A stretch of 36,214 bases of DNA from Fidelibacterota bacterium (GCA_018649625.1 JABIHN010000105.1:1-36214); one strand, 5' to 3'; counted from the first letter of the stretch, positions 10,277 to 19,187 are shown. Translations and numbers: made by a program. Notes: generated by a model not told the origin, from the letters alone.

Positions 10277-12034
10277 ATGTATAAACGAACACATACTTGC
10301 GGTGAACTCCGAAAAACACAATTAGGAGAAACAATTAATCTTAATGGTTGGGTAAATACTGTCCGACTCCACGGTCAGGTAGTCTTCGTAGATCTTCGAG
10401 ACCGCTATGGAAAAACTCAAATAGTTTTCGATGCCGACTCATTTTCTGGTGATTTTGAAGCTGTGAAAAAGTTATCAATGGAAGATGTCTTATCCGTTAA
10501 AGGAATTGTAAGAGATCGAGCTGAATCAGCCATCAATCCCAATATGAAAACTGGAGAAATTGAAATTGCTGTTTCGGATTATATGATGCTAAATGAAGCA
10601 GCACCTCTTCCGTTTGTATTATCAGATAGAGGAAATGCGGAAGAAAATCTTCGTTTAAAATATAGATATCTCGAACTTCGTATGGAAGAACTTCAAAATA
10701 ATATGATGATTAGGCATAAAACATATCAGGCTGTACGTGGATATTTATCAGACCTTGATTTTATGGAAATTGAAACGCCATTCCTCATGAAATCCACTCC
10801 TGAAGGTGCCAGAGATTATTTGGTTCCCAGCAGGATTCATCAAGGAAAATTTTACGCCTTACCCCAATCTCCCCAGATTTATAAGCAAATTCTAATGATT
10901 GCCAATTATGATCGGTATTTTCAAATTGTAAAATGTTTTCGTGATGAAGATCTTCGTGCAGATAGACAACCAGAATTCACGCAAATTGATATTGAAATGT
11001 CATTCATTGATGAAGAAGATATTTTTGAAAAAATGGAAGGCATGACTTGCTCCGTATTTAAATCGGTCAGAAATGTTGATTTACCATCTACCTTTCCAAG
11101 GCTCACTTGGGACGAAGCCATGGAAACTTATGGCTCCGATAAACCGGATCTTCGTTATGGTATGGAACTTCAAGACGTGAAAGAATTCACAGATGTTTCA
11201 GAATTCAATGCGTTCAAATCCGCTGAAAAAGTAAAAGGAATTGTGGTAAATGGCGGAGCAAAATATTCAAGAAAAAATATTGATGGATTCACAGATTTTG
11301 TGAAAAAATATAAAGCCAAAGGATTGGCATGGATGAAAGGGGAGAATGGTGCACTCATTGGTGGAATATCTAAGTTTTTCTCCGAAGAACTTCAACAATC
11401 CATGTGTGATAAATTGAATATAAGTGATGGCGATATTTTATTCATGATTGGTGATGAATCATCCATTACATTGAATGCTTTAGGACATCTTCGTGTGGAA
11501 ATTGCAAAAGCAGAAGAATTAACCGATAAAGATATTTTTAAACCGGTTTGGATTACAGAGTTCCCCATGTTCGAATATGACAAAGATGCAGATCGTTTTA
11601 TCGCTATGCATCATCCATTTACAGCCCCAAGAGAAGAGGATATTGAACTGTTAGATTCTGATCCATCAAATACTTTGAGTCGTGGTTATGATTTAACCAT
11701 GAATGGCTATGAAATTGCAGGTGGTTCTATAAGAATTCATCAACAAAAAGTACAGGAAAAAGTTTTTTCTTTATTAGGATTGAGCAGAGAAGAAGCCATA
11801 GAAAAGTTTGGATTTCTTGTGGAAGCTCTAACTTATGGCGCGCCACCCCACGGTGGAATAGCCTTTGGATTTGATCGTTTGGTTATGCTCTTAGCAGGAA
11901 CTGGAAATATAAGAGACGTGATAGCGTTTCCAAAAACAACTTCTGCCACATCCTTAATGGACGAAAGCCCCAGTAATGTGAGTACAGAGCAGTTGGATGA
12001 TTTGGGGATTCAGTTAAAAGACCTTGATGAATAA
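10277..12034 (+). CDS. aspS: Aspartyl-tRNA synthetase (bacterial type)
   Basis: Class IIb synthetase that charges tRNA-Asp. The N-terminal OB-fold anticodon domain (about 1-105) is followed by the catalytic core with motif 2 FRDEDLRADRQPEF (221-234). The bacterial GAD insertion lies in the middle, and motif 3 GIAFGFDRLVMLL starts near residue 526. I start at the ATG giving MYKRTHTCGE (585 aa, the family length). A longer reading from a TTG at 10247 would begin inside the terminator and adds a non-conserved MFINKYINLN leader. His32 occupies the position that is Leu30 in discriminating E. coli AspRS, suggesting a non-discriminating enzyme (see findings). Confidence 0.97.
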   Translation: MYKRTHTCGELRKTQLGETINLNGWVNTVRLHGQVVFVDLRDRYGKTQIVFDADSFSGDFEAVKKLSMEDVLSVKGIVRDRAESAINPNMKTGEIEIAVSDYMMLNEAAPLPFVLSDRGNAEENLRLKYRYLELRMEELQNNMMIRHKTYQAVRGYLSDLDFMEIETPFLMKSTPEGARDYLVPSRIHQGKFYALPQSPQIYKQILMIANYDRYFQIVKCFRDEDLRADRQPEFTQIDIEMSFIDEEDIFEKMEGMTCSVFKSVRNVDLPSTFPRLTWDEAMETYGSDKPDLRYGMELQDVKEFTDVSEFNAFKSAEKVKGIVVNGGAKYSRKNIDGFTDFVKKYKAKGLAWMKGENGALIGGISKFFSEELQQSMCDKLNISDGDILFMIGDESSITLNALGHLRVEIAKAEELTDKDIFKPVWITEFPMFEYDKDADRFIAMHHPFTAPREEDIELLDSDPSNTLSRGYDLTMNGYEIAGGSIRIHQQKVQEKVFSLLGLSREEAIEKFGFLVEALTYGAPPHGGIAFGFDRLVMLLAGTGNIRDVIAFPKTTSATSLMDESPSNVSTEQLDDLGIQLKDLDE

Positions 12035-12035
12035 T

Positions 12036-14210
12036 TTATTTAATTAATAGCACTTTTTTTGTTACAAACTTATTACCTGATTTTAAAATGATAAAATAAA
12101 TCCCACTTGATTGTTCCGTTGCTGTCCAATATATAGTATTCATTCCTAAATTAAAAGTTTGACTTGAAAGAGTTTTAACGTGCCTTCCCATTAAATCAAA
12201 AACATCTATTGTAGTAGTTTTAAATGTAGTTTTATTAAATTGAATCTTAATTTTGTTATTAAAAGGGTTTGGATAAGTTTTAATGGAAAAGGATTGTGGA
12301 GCATTATTAATTGGTTTATCATCATTGATTTCTAATTCAAAATCCCCCCCCCCAAAATCATTGGTTTTCATAATTTTATTTCCGTTACCCACAATCCATC
12401 CTATTCCAGTGTTTAACATAAAAATCGAATTAAAAGAAGACGGATTTGCGTTAGCTCTTTGAAATAACCAAGTGTCACCACCGTCAACAGTATGTAGCAC
12501 TTTATTTGAATTCCCAATAATCCATCCTTCATTTTCATTAATAAAATATATATCGTTCAATTCCCAAGAGATTTCATTAATTAATAAAGAACTCCATGTT
12601 TCACCACCATCATTCGTTTTTAGTATTGTTCCAGATTTACCGACAATCCACCCAGTATTTCCTGAAATAAAAGTCATTCCCTTTAATTGATTTATAGTGC
12701 CACTTTCAATTATTATCCAATTATTTCCACCATCATTGCTTTTTATAATGATTCCTCTATTTCCAATTGCGATGCCAGTATTAGCATTGAAAAATATGAC
12801 TTTGTTTAATTGCCTGTCAGTACCAGTATTTTTCTGTTGCCAAGTAATGCCTCCATCTAAAGTAACTCTTATTACACTCTCATTGACATTGTTACCATAT
12901 TGATTTTGCCCATTAAGTCCTCCCGAAAGCCATCCTAATGTGTCATTTAGGAAAAAAATATCATTCATACCCCAATTCGGAAAATTAATATAACTTTCCC
13001 ATGTTTCACCCGAATCTATCGATTTATAAAGTGTTGCTCTACTACCAACTCCAAATACTTCTTGCGTGTTTTTAAACTTTACTGCAGATAATGGATTTGA
13101 TGATATTGGACTTTGTTTTACCCACGATTCTCCTGAATCAGTTGTTCTAAAAATACCACCTGATGTGCCAACTGCCATTCCTAATGAGTCATGAAAATCA
13201 ATTGAATAAATTTTATTAGAATTATATCCATTAAAATCAGTCCAGTTATCGCCTCCATTATTTGTATATCCCAAATATCCATATTCGCCGGCAGCCCATC
13301 CGTTTTGATTATCAAGAAATTTATAAGTTAAAGCAGAGTATTGACTTACAGGGTTATTCCAACTCGCTCCCCCGTCATAAGTTATATAAGTATACCCTGT
13401 ACTTGATCCCCATCCGATGGAATCATTTAAAAAGAAAAATGGTTGACGTGGAACTAGATCTTCCCAATTTACACCTCCGTTAGTTGTTTTATATAAATAG
13501 GGGTATCCTTCAGGAATTTGACCAGCAGTAGATACAAAATATGAATATATCCAACCAACAGAATCATTTAAAAATTGCATAGATTGAATATCATCTAGAA
13601 AACCAGAATTTTCTGGGTTTATAATTTCCCATGAATTTCCACCATCAGTTGTCTTGAATATATCACCTAAATAATCATTTATCCCACCTGATAAATACCC
13701 AATTAATGGGCTAGTAAATTGAATGTTTTTCCATGTGTAATTATATTGGTCTTGAATAATAATAGCATTCCATGTAATGCCATTGTCAATTGATTTTAAT
13801 ACTGTATTATTACTTCCAACTATCCAAAGTGTGTCATCTTCAATCGAATAAATTGAATAAAAATCTTCTTCAATATTAAGATCGATACCAGTCCAACTTT
13901 CTCCGGCATTTTCAGTTTTCAAAATTAAACCATTATCTCCACAAGCATATCCAGTTATTAAATTATTAAAATAAACATCATTTATATTTCTACTGAAAAT
14001 TTCTGAAAAAACATGCCAATTTTGTCCGTAATCTGTTGTTTTAATAATTTTTCCATAATTACTAACTCCAATCAAAGATTCCATAGAAAATAGATGAATA
14101 TCATTAATAAAATTATTTATTGGATAAGGATTTTGAAATAGCCATCCTCTTTGAGAGTAAATTAAATTACATTGAATAATTAATTGTAATATGAATATAA
14201 ATTTTTTCAT
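12036..14210 (-). CDS. Secreted BNR/Ycf48-like beta-propeller protein with T9SS sorting domain
   Basis: Predicted exported surface protein of 724 aa. Residues 1-19 form a signal peptide ending at YSQ. About fourteen repeats of roughly 45 residues follow, each with a variant of the Asp-box K-T-x-D-G-G-x-x-W (for example ILKTNDGGETW). They would fold into one or two beta-propellers resembling Ycf48/sialidase-type blades. No enzymatic residues can be assigned. Residues 641-724 are a type A Por/type IX sorting domain, with YPNPFNN near the start, FDLMGRHVKTL in the middle and a KKVLLIK end. The last repeat is interrupted by a G10 tract (codons 620-622). The gene is convergent with aspS, one base apart. 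Confidence 0.88.
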   Translation of the reverse strand: MKKFIFILQLIIQCNLIYSQRGWLFQNPYPINNFINDIHLFSMESLIGVSNYGKIIKTTDYGQNWHVFSEIFSRNINDVYFNNLITGYACGDNGLILKTENAGESWTGIDLNIEEDFYSIYSIEDDTLWIVGSNNTVLKSIDNGITWNAIIIQDQYNYTWKNIQFTSPLIGYLSGGINDYLGDIFKTTDGGNSWEIINPENSGFLDDIQSMQFLNDSVGWIYSYFVSTAGQIPEGYPYLYKTTNGGVNWEDLVPRQPFFFLNDSIGWGSSTGYTYITYDGGASWNNPVSQYSALTYKFLDNQNGWAAGEYGYLGYTNNGGDNWTDFNGYNSNKIYSIDFHDSLGMAVGTSGGIFRTTDSGESWVKQSPISSNPLSAVKFKNTQEVFGVGSRATLYKSIDSGETWESYINFPNWGMNDIFFLNDTLGWLSGGLNGQNQYGNNVNESVIRVTLDGGITWQQKNTGTDRQLNKVIFFNANTGIAIGNRGIIIKSNDGGNNWIIIESGTINQLKGMTFISGNTGWIVGKSGTILKTNDGGETWSSLLINEISWELNDIYFINENEGWIIGNSNKVLHTVDGGDTWLFQRANANPSSFNSIFMLNTGIGWIVGNGNKIMKTNDFGGGDFELEINDDKPINNAPQSFSIKTYPNPFNNKIKIQFNKTTFKTTTIDVFDLMGRHVKTLSSQTFNLGMNTIYWTATEQSSGIYFIILKSGNKFVTKKVLLIK
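12344..12353 (-). repeat. Homopolymeric G10 tract inside a coding region
   Basis: The plus strand shows ten C in a row, which is ten G in the coding strand of the propeller protein, in an otherwise AT-rich sequence. The codons read GGG GGG GGG GAT. Losing or gaining one G leads to a stop within four codons, removing the whole sorting domain. Tracts of this length are classic slipped-strand mutation sites, and also common sequencing-error sites. Confidence 0.85.
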
Positions 14211-14313
14211 CCTATTTTTAATTTACATATTGTTTTTTTAAAAAAAAATTATATTTTCATTTTACTATTATGAATATTAAGATTAAACAATAGTATTTTG
14301 TAGTTTTGTACGT

Positions 14314-15855
14314 ATGATAAAAAACATTCAACTCCAAGTTCTTCCTGAAGTGGCTTCTAATTCTGATTTATTATTAATAGAAGTTTCAAAAAAAGTCAAT
14401 TCTAAATGTGATGATATAAAGCATATAGAGATATTAAAACGCTCCATTGATGCACGACAAAAAATAACAAAAATCAATTTAAGAGTTGATGTTTATCTCA
14501 ACGAGACATTTAAAGAAAAACGCGAAAATGTTCCGGAATATAAAGACGTAAGTCATCAAGATAGTGTCACGATTGTTGGGGCAGGCCCAGCGGGGCTTTT
14601 TGCTGCATTACACCTTATTGAAAAAGGACTAAAACCTATTATCCTTGAAAGAGGAAAAGATGTACAAAATAGAAGAAAGGATTTAGCTCGACTAACCAAA
14701 GAACACATTGTTAATGAAGATTCAAATTACTGTTTTGGCGAAGGTGGAGCAGGTACTTTTTCTGATGGGAAATTATATACAAGAAGTAAAAAGAGAGGGG
14801 ATGTAAATAAAATATTAGATATTTTAGTTCAACATGGTGCTTCGCCTGATATTCGAGTTGAAGCCCATCCACATATTGGGACGAATAAATTACCGAAAAT
14901 TATTCAATCTATACGTGAGACGATTATTGAATTTGGCGGTCAAGTTATGTTTAATAGCCGCGTCATAGATATCCTGGTAAAAAATAATGCTGTTTATGGT
15001 GTAAAGTTACAAGATGGCAGCATTATTGAAACCAACAAATTAATATTGGCCACAGGCCATTCAGCTCGAGATATATTTGAATTATTATATAAAAAAGAAA
15101 TTGAGATTGAAGCCAAACCATTTGCAATAGGCGTTCGAGTTGAACATACTCAAGAATTGATTGATCAAATTCAATATAAATGTAAAACGAGAGGAGAGTA
15201 TTTACCACCAGCAAGTTATTCAATTGTTAAACAAGTAAAGGGGAGAGGCGTTTATTCGTTTTGTATGTGTCCAGGTGGAATTATTGCACCTTGCGCAACA
15301 CGTCCGGGTGAAGTTGTAACCAATGGATGGTCACCTTCAAGTCGAGATTATGAAACTTCTAACTCAGGGGTTGTTGTTGAGCTTACTCTCAACGATTTTT
15401 CTAAATATGCTAAGTACGGACCTTTAGCAGGGATGTATTTTCAGAAAGACATAGAGCAAACCGCTTGGGAAAAAGGTGGTGAAACTCAAAAAGTCCCAGC
15501 GCAAAGATTAGTTGATTTTATTCAAAATAAATTGTCATCTAATATTCCAAAAACATCTTATTTCCCAGGAACTACATCAGTGAAGTTAAACGAGGTTTTA
15601 CCTTCTTTTATTCATCAACACTTACAAGAAGGTTTTAAACAATTTGGAAAACAAATGAAAGGCTATTTAAGTAATGAAGCTATAGTCCATGCACCTGAAA
15701 GTAGAACATCTTCACCTGTTCGGATTCCAAGAGATAGAGTTACTTTAGAGCATCCACAAATAAAGGGATTATATCCTTGTGGAGAAGGAGCCGGTTATGC
15801 CGGTGGAATTATTTCAGCAGCGATTGATGGTATGAAGTGTGCTGATAATTGTTGA
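14314..15855 (+). CDS. FAD-dependent dehydrogenase of the COG2509 type
   Basis: A 513-aa flavoprotein. The first 80 residues form a small N-terminal domain with conserved-looking basic residues (LKRSIDARQ, 41-49). They are followed by a Rossmann FAD-binding motif GAGPAG (89-94) and the acidic end of strand 2 at LERG (111-114). The segment FGEGGAGTFSDGKL (141-154) and the late FAD-contact region CGEGAGYAGGI match uncharacterised FAD-dependent dehydrogenases. Substrate unknown; related proteins are annotated only generically. The gene starts 3 bases after a TAGTTTTGTACGT stretch with no Shine-Dalgarno and is divergent from the propeller gene. Its end is convergent with the DUF2164 gene, one base apart. 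Confidence 0.88.
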   Translation: MIKNIQLQVLPEVASNSDLLLIEVSKKVNSKCDDIKHIEILKRSIDARQKITKINLRVDVYLNETFKEKRENVPEYKDVSHQDSVTIVGAGPAGLFAALHLIEKGLKPIILERGKDVQNRRKDLARLTKEHIVNEDSNYCFGEGGAGTFSDGKLYTRSKKRGDVNKILDILVQHGASPDIRVEAHPHIGTNKLPKIIQSIRETIIEFGGQVMFNSRVIDILVKNNAVYGVKLQDGSIIETNKLILATGHSARDIFELLYKKEIEIEAKPFAIGVRVEHTQELIDQIQYKCKTRGEYLPPASYSIVKQVKGRGVYSFCMCPGGIIAPCATRPGEVVTNGWSPSSRDYETSNSGVVVELTLNDFSKYAKYGPLAGMYFQKDIEQTAWEKGGETQKVPAQRLVDFIQNKLSSNIPKTSYFPGTTSVKLNEVLPSFIHQHLQEGFKQFGKQMKGYLSNEAIVHAPESRTSSPVRIPRDRVTLEHPQIKGLYPCGEGAGYAGGIISAAIDGMKCADNC

Positions 15856-15856
15856 G

Positions 15857-16099
15857 TTAGTTAACTGGTTTTTCTATCTCTGATATTGCTTCTATTATTA
15901 TATCTAATTTAGTTGAAAGAATAGCTTGAGCATCTTTTAATCCTTGATTGTAAAAATAAGTGCCCATTTCTTTTGAAAGAAATATAAATAAAAATTCAAC
16001 TTCAAACCTACTTATCTCAATCTCAAGTTCTTCAGAGCAAAAGGTTGAAATTTTATTGATTAAAATCTCTTTATCGTTATTTGATATTTTGTTTTTCAT
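15857..16099 (-). CDS. DUF2164 family protein
   Basis: An 80-aa acidic, cytoplasmic, mostly helical protein. The pattern of a central LFIFLSKEMGTYFYNQGLKD segment (the YNQGxxDA box, 49-56) followed by a helix ending in LEK-like EIEKP is what I remember of DUF2164. That family has no established function. It starts one base downstream of the fetB-like gene, so the two are likely co-transcribed and perhaps co-translated. Confidence 0.75.
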   Translation of the reverse strand: MKNKISNNDKEILINKISTFCSEELEIEISRFEVEFLFIFLSKEMGTYFYNQGLKDAQAILSTKLDIIIEAISEIEKPVN

Positions 16100-16100
16100 A

Positions 16101-16814
16101 TTATTTTTTTGAATTTATTTTATTGATTAAAATTAAAAACAATGCAGTTGAAAGCCCAACTGCACTGAATATCATACACATAACCATAATTTGATATCGA
16201 ACTGCAATTAAAGGAGAAACACCTGACAGAATTTGTCCTGTCATCATTCCAGGTAGAGAGACTAAGCCAACTGCAAATAACGAATTTGTAATTGGAATTA
16301 AAGCTGCTCGGAATGCAATTCCACGAGAATCGATATAGGGTATGTTTCGCTCCAATTCTGCAGATAATCGTTCTGCCGCGAGACTGACTCCATTCATGGA
16401 ACTTGCAAAAATCATTCCTGCTAAAGGAATCATATATCGTGGTAAAAACCATGGGGATAACTCTAATACAAATTGTGTAACGATGAGAAGTATTGTACCG
16501 CCACCCACTAAAATAGATATTACTGCAAAATGAAAATAGTCTTTCCTTTTATCTTGAACTGTCCCTAGTGCAATCCAACTTGCAGCAAAAATCATTACAG
16601 ATAAAACTGTAATGGTAATAATAGAACTTTCAGATTCAAATATATAGGAGAGGAAATATCCTATAAGAAGAAGTTGTGCTAACATCCTTCCCATAGCATA
16701 GATTGAATTTTTCCAATTCAATGACCAAGCATGAAGTATCCCAATCACCAAAATAACAGGAATAATTGTTAGACTTAATTTAGAAAATGGAATGACGGAT
16801 ATAGTTTCGTTCAT
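16101..16814 (-). CDS. fetB: FetB-type (UPF0014) ABC transporter permease
   Basis: Integral membrane protein of 237 aa with about six to seven predicted helices. Family hallmarks are LPRYMIPLAGMI (124-135), the adjacent SMNGVSLAAERL (139-150) and SLPGMMTGQILSGVSP (186-201). In E. coli, FetAB (YbbLM) exports iron and protects from oxidative stress. The FetA ATPase is normally encoded beside FetB but no ATP-binding cassette gene lies within this window. Either the partner is elsewhere or this permease uses another ATPase. The neighbour on the downstream side is DUF2164, one base away. Confidence 0.9.
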   Translation of the reverse strand: MNETISVIPFSKLSLTIIPVILVIGILHAWSLNWKNSIYAMGRMLAQLLLIGYFLSYIFESESSIITITVLSVMIFAASWIALGTVQDKRKDYFHFAVISILVGGGTILLIVTQFVLELSPWFLPRYMIPLAGMIFASSMNGVSLAAERLSAELERNIPYIDSRGIAFRAALIPITNSLFAVGLVSLPGMMTGQILSGVSPLIAVRYQIMVMCMIFSAVGLSTALFLILINKINSKK

Positions 16815-16839
16815 ACTTTTGATTTATTTTGTATTAATA

Positions 16840-17889
16840 TCATTTGTATTCAATACCAGAAAAACCAGGCATTTTATCAATTAAATTTTTGCCCATTAAT
16901 TTACTGGGCGTATAATATCCGGATTTTTCATGAACTCCCATTAAATATTGAGAAACTTCCACTGTTCCTGATGCGGTAAGATCATACCCGTCTACCGTGG
17001 TGAATCTGCCTTGAATCGTATCACCTTTTTCATTTCTCACTTCACCCCAAATGAAAGATTTTGCTAGTGCTCTTTGCTCTGCAGAGTTTGATTTCCAGAT
17101 TTTATCTATTCTATTTAAAACAAATTTCTTGATCCAATTAAATTTCATTAATTTCATATATTTTTCTTGTTTCCGTAATTTTGCAGCAGCTTTAGGTGAT
17201 CTTGGAAAATAGACTTCAATATTTGGAATATTTGTACTATGATAGGCAGTATAAACATCTCCCCAAGGAATCGTAATTGTATTTATAGGACCAAAACCAA
17301 AATCAACTTCTCGTTCTTTAAATGCCAATGGAACCGTTTCCATTTTACCGTTTATTCGGATTTTTCCTCCTAATGACATACCTTCGGCACCTGTTTTAGC
17401 TGTTCCTTTACTTGGTTTGGAACCTTGCATTGCAAACCCAAGAGCTAAATGAGTCGCGTTGGGCATTTTGTCCTTTAAATGAACTGCTAGACAGTCTGTA
17501 GGAATAATATCAAACCCTACACCTGGACAGATAACAATTCCCGCTGATTTAGCTTCATCATGCATACTATTTCCATATTCATAAACAGCAATTTCTCCTG
17601 TAATATCTACATAATGAGTTTGGGATTGGATACAGGCACGAATCATGGGTTGTGCTGTTGCTGAGAAAGGGCCAGCACAATTGGCTAAAATAGAAACACC
17701 GGACAAATTTTTAGCAATTTCATCTTCGGCAGATAAATCAAACACTCGAAATTCTAGATTATTTTTATCAGCCAATTCTTTTACCGATTCAGAACGTCCT
17801 GCTAATATGGGATTAAATCCCCTTTTTAGTGCTTCTGCTACAACTAATTGTCCTGTGTAGCCATTTGCACCATATATCATCCAACGCAT
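16840..17889 (-). CDS. Saccharopine dehydrogenase-like NAD(P)-binding protein (COG3268)
   Basis: A 349-aa protein with an N-terminal Rossmann fold starting at residue 3 (IYGANGYTG) and a following AGRS segment that would contact the NADP ribose phosphate. The sections NCAGPFSATAQPMIRAC, HYVDITGE and PGVGFDIIPTDCLA are typical of the saccharopine dehydrogenase-like / trans-acting enoyl reductase family. Members include bacterial homologues of unknown substrate and mycobacterial enoyl reductases acting on polyketide lipids. No polyketide genes are nearby, so the substrate is unassigned. It lies 25 bp upstream of fetB on the same strand and could share its transcript. Confidence 0.85.
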   Translation of the reverse strand: MRWMIYGANGYTGQLVVAEALKRGFNPILAGRSESVKELADKNNLEFRVFDLSAEDEIAKNLSGVSILANCAGPFSATAQPMIRACIQSQTHYVDITGEIAVYEYGNSMHDEAKSAGIVICPGVGFDIIPTDCLAVHLKDKMPNATHLALGFAMQGSKPSKGTAKTGAEGMSLGGKIRINGKMETVPLAFKEREVDFGFGPINTITIPWGDVYTAYHSTNIPNIEVYFPRSPKAAAKLRKQEKYMKLMKFNWIKKFVLNRIDKIWKSNSAEQRALAKSFIWGEVRNEKGDTIQGRFTTVDGYDLTASGTVEVSQYLMGVHEKSGYYTPSKLMGKNLIDKMPGFSGIEYK

Positions 17890-17989
17890 AATAATTCATC
17901 TCTCATGTTGATCAAATTTAAAATATAAATAGGTGAGACTATATGGTTATTCAATGTGTTTCTACAACAAAGATGAATTGGATTACTTT

Positions 17990-18021
17990 AAAAAATGCGA
18001 ATATGTTATACTATTTTCGCA
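17990..18021 (-). terminator. Probable terminator of the PI-PLC gene
   Basis: On the minus strand, TGCGAA and TTCGCA form a 6-bp stem with a 14-nt loop, followed directly by six T. It lies 24 bp past the stop of the PI-PLC-like gene. The loop is long and the stem short, so the call is moderate. Confidence 0.5.
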
Positions 18022-18044
18022 GTTTTATGCTTTCCCGTTGAAAT

Positions 18045-19187
18045 CTATTCTATCTCTAAATTTATAAACTCAGAAGGTCCATTAATTGGATTGACTCTCA
18101 CTGTAATATTATTGGGGAAACGGACAGAATAATCAGTCCAATCTTTACTCCTTTCATTTCTTGAATCGGGTAAATAATAGTCCGTTGATATAAAGTGAGC
18201 GCCGCTTTTAAATGCTTTATCTCGTCGCACTGTATTTCCGGTTCGAGCTTGTACTGTACCTGCATCAGCACGAGTTCTTACAAGATATCCCTGACGAACA
18301 CGTTTTTCTATTTCGGGGCTTGGAGAATTGATGCCTAAAAAAGCCGCTTCAGGTGTGCCTGGGGATGCTTCCACAAAAAGGATTCTTCCTTTCAATCCGG
18401 GGTGTCCTTTAATATAACTTTCCATAACACTGCCACTATTATCCAAACCAAATATGATTTTCCCACGTGATTTCTTTAGTGTTGGCCACCCATTATTTAA
18501 GATAGCATTTTCGAGAGATGCGTTATCTCCTCGAATATTATCGGGCGTAATTACATTTTTAAGCTCGGCTCCAAATATGTCTCGTATTTCTTCATCTATT
18601 GTATTGAGTGCATCAATATTGAATTTTAATGGCTGTATAAATCCTAAAACGGATAAGAAAGAGTTTTTATCTGGAACACCATCTTCTTTGGCTTCAATTA
18701 GTATAAAGATTGGTACATGATTTGGATTCTTTAATGACCATATTTTTACTGCATATAATGCATCTTTAAAGGTTAAATAGTTTGTTTGAAAATCAATATC
18801 GGGGAAATGAAGAATCTTTAATCCTGGTTCTTTCAGTTTGGGGTAGTTGGGGGTGATAGAGTTTTTTGTAAATACATTTCCTATGCGATGATTAAAAAGA
18901 TTTCCATCTGGATCATAATAAACATCCAATTCTATTTGTCGAATTCCAAATTGACTGAATTGTTGGTCTAGGGGTAAATGGGAATAGTCTAATTCTGCAG
19001 CAACAGTTGAATCGATTCGAGATAACCACTTAAACAGATTACTGTCCATTGATAATCGGTAACTATTGTGGCTGCCAATGACTTGAATTTGATTAATTCT
19101 TAGATTATTTATTTCATTAATCGGTATATCTGAAATTTGACAAACTATAAGTTGAAATAATAATCCAAGATAAAGAAATTTTTTCAA
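18045..19187 (-). CDS. Secreted phosphatidylinositol-specific phospholipase C-like protein
   Basis: A 380-aa protein with an N-terminal signal peptide (about 1-17) and a PI-PLC-type TIM-barrel domain. The first catalytic histidine is His40 in GSHNSYR (39-44 region). Acidic residues likely to bind Ca2+ are in IELDVYYDPDG (Glu87, Asp89), and the second catalytic histidine is His100 in FNHRIG. Later segments (IFILIEAKED, TRADAGTVQAR) fit the SaPLC1-like Ca2+-dependent bacterial subgroup. It would cleave a phosphodiester head group outside the cytoplasm; the true lipid substrate is unknown. A Cys at position 16 could be a lipidation site but the lipobox is poor. It starts 6 bp after the neighbouring lipoprotein gene. 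Confidence 0.85.
   Translation of the reverse strand: MKKFLYLGLLFQLIVCQISDIPINEINNLRINQIQVIGSHNSYRLSMDSNLFKWLSRIDSTVAAELDYSHLPLDQQFSQFGIRQIELDVYYDPDGNLFNHRIGNVFTKNSITPNYPKLKEPGLKILHFPDIDFQTNYLTFKDALYAVKIWSLKNPNHVPIFILIEAKEDGVPDKNSFLSVLGFIQPLKFNIDALNTIDEEIRDIFGAELKNVITPDNIRGDNASLENAILNNGWPTLKKSRGKIIFGLDNSGSVMESYIKGHPGLKGRILFVEASPGTPEAAFLGINSPSPEIEKRVRQGYLVRTRADAGTVQARTGNTVRRDKAFKSGAHFISTDYYLPDSRNERSKDWTDYSVRFPNNITVRVNPINGPSEFINLEIE

Noticed and set aside
12472-12903. Open frames on the plus strand opposite the propeller repeats
   Set aside because: They are antisense readings of the repeated Asp-box codons and show no independent coding signal.
14301-14308. TAGTTTTG matching the Bacteroidota -7 element TAnnTTTG
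   Set aside because: It lies only 5 bp before the start codon and no TTG -33 element is at the right distance, so it is probably chance in AT-rich DNA.
18464-18469. CACGTG core resembling the centre of parS
   Set aside because: Flanking bases match the parS consensus at only three of ten positions and it lies inside the PI-PLC-like gene, so it is a chance hexamer.
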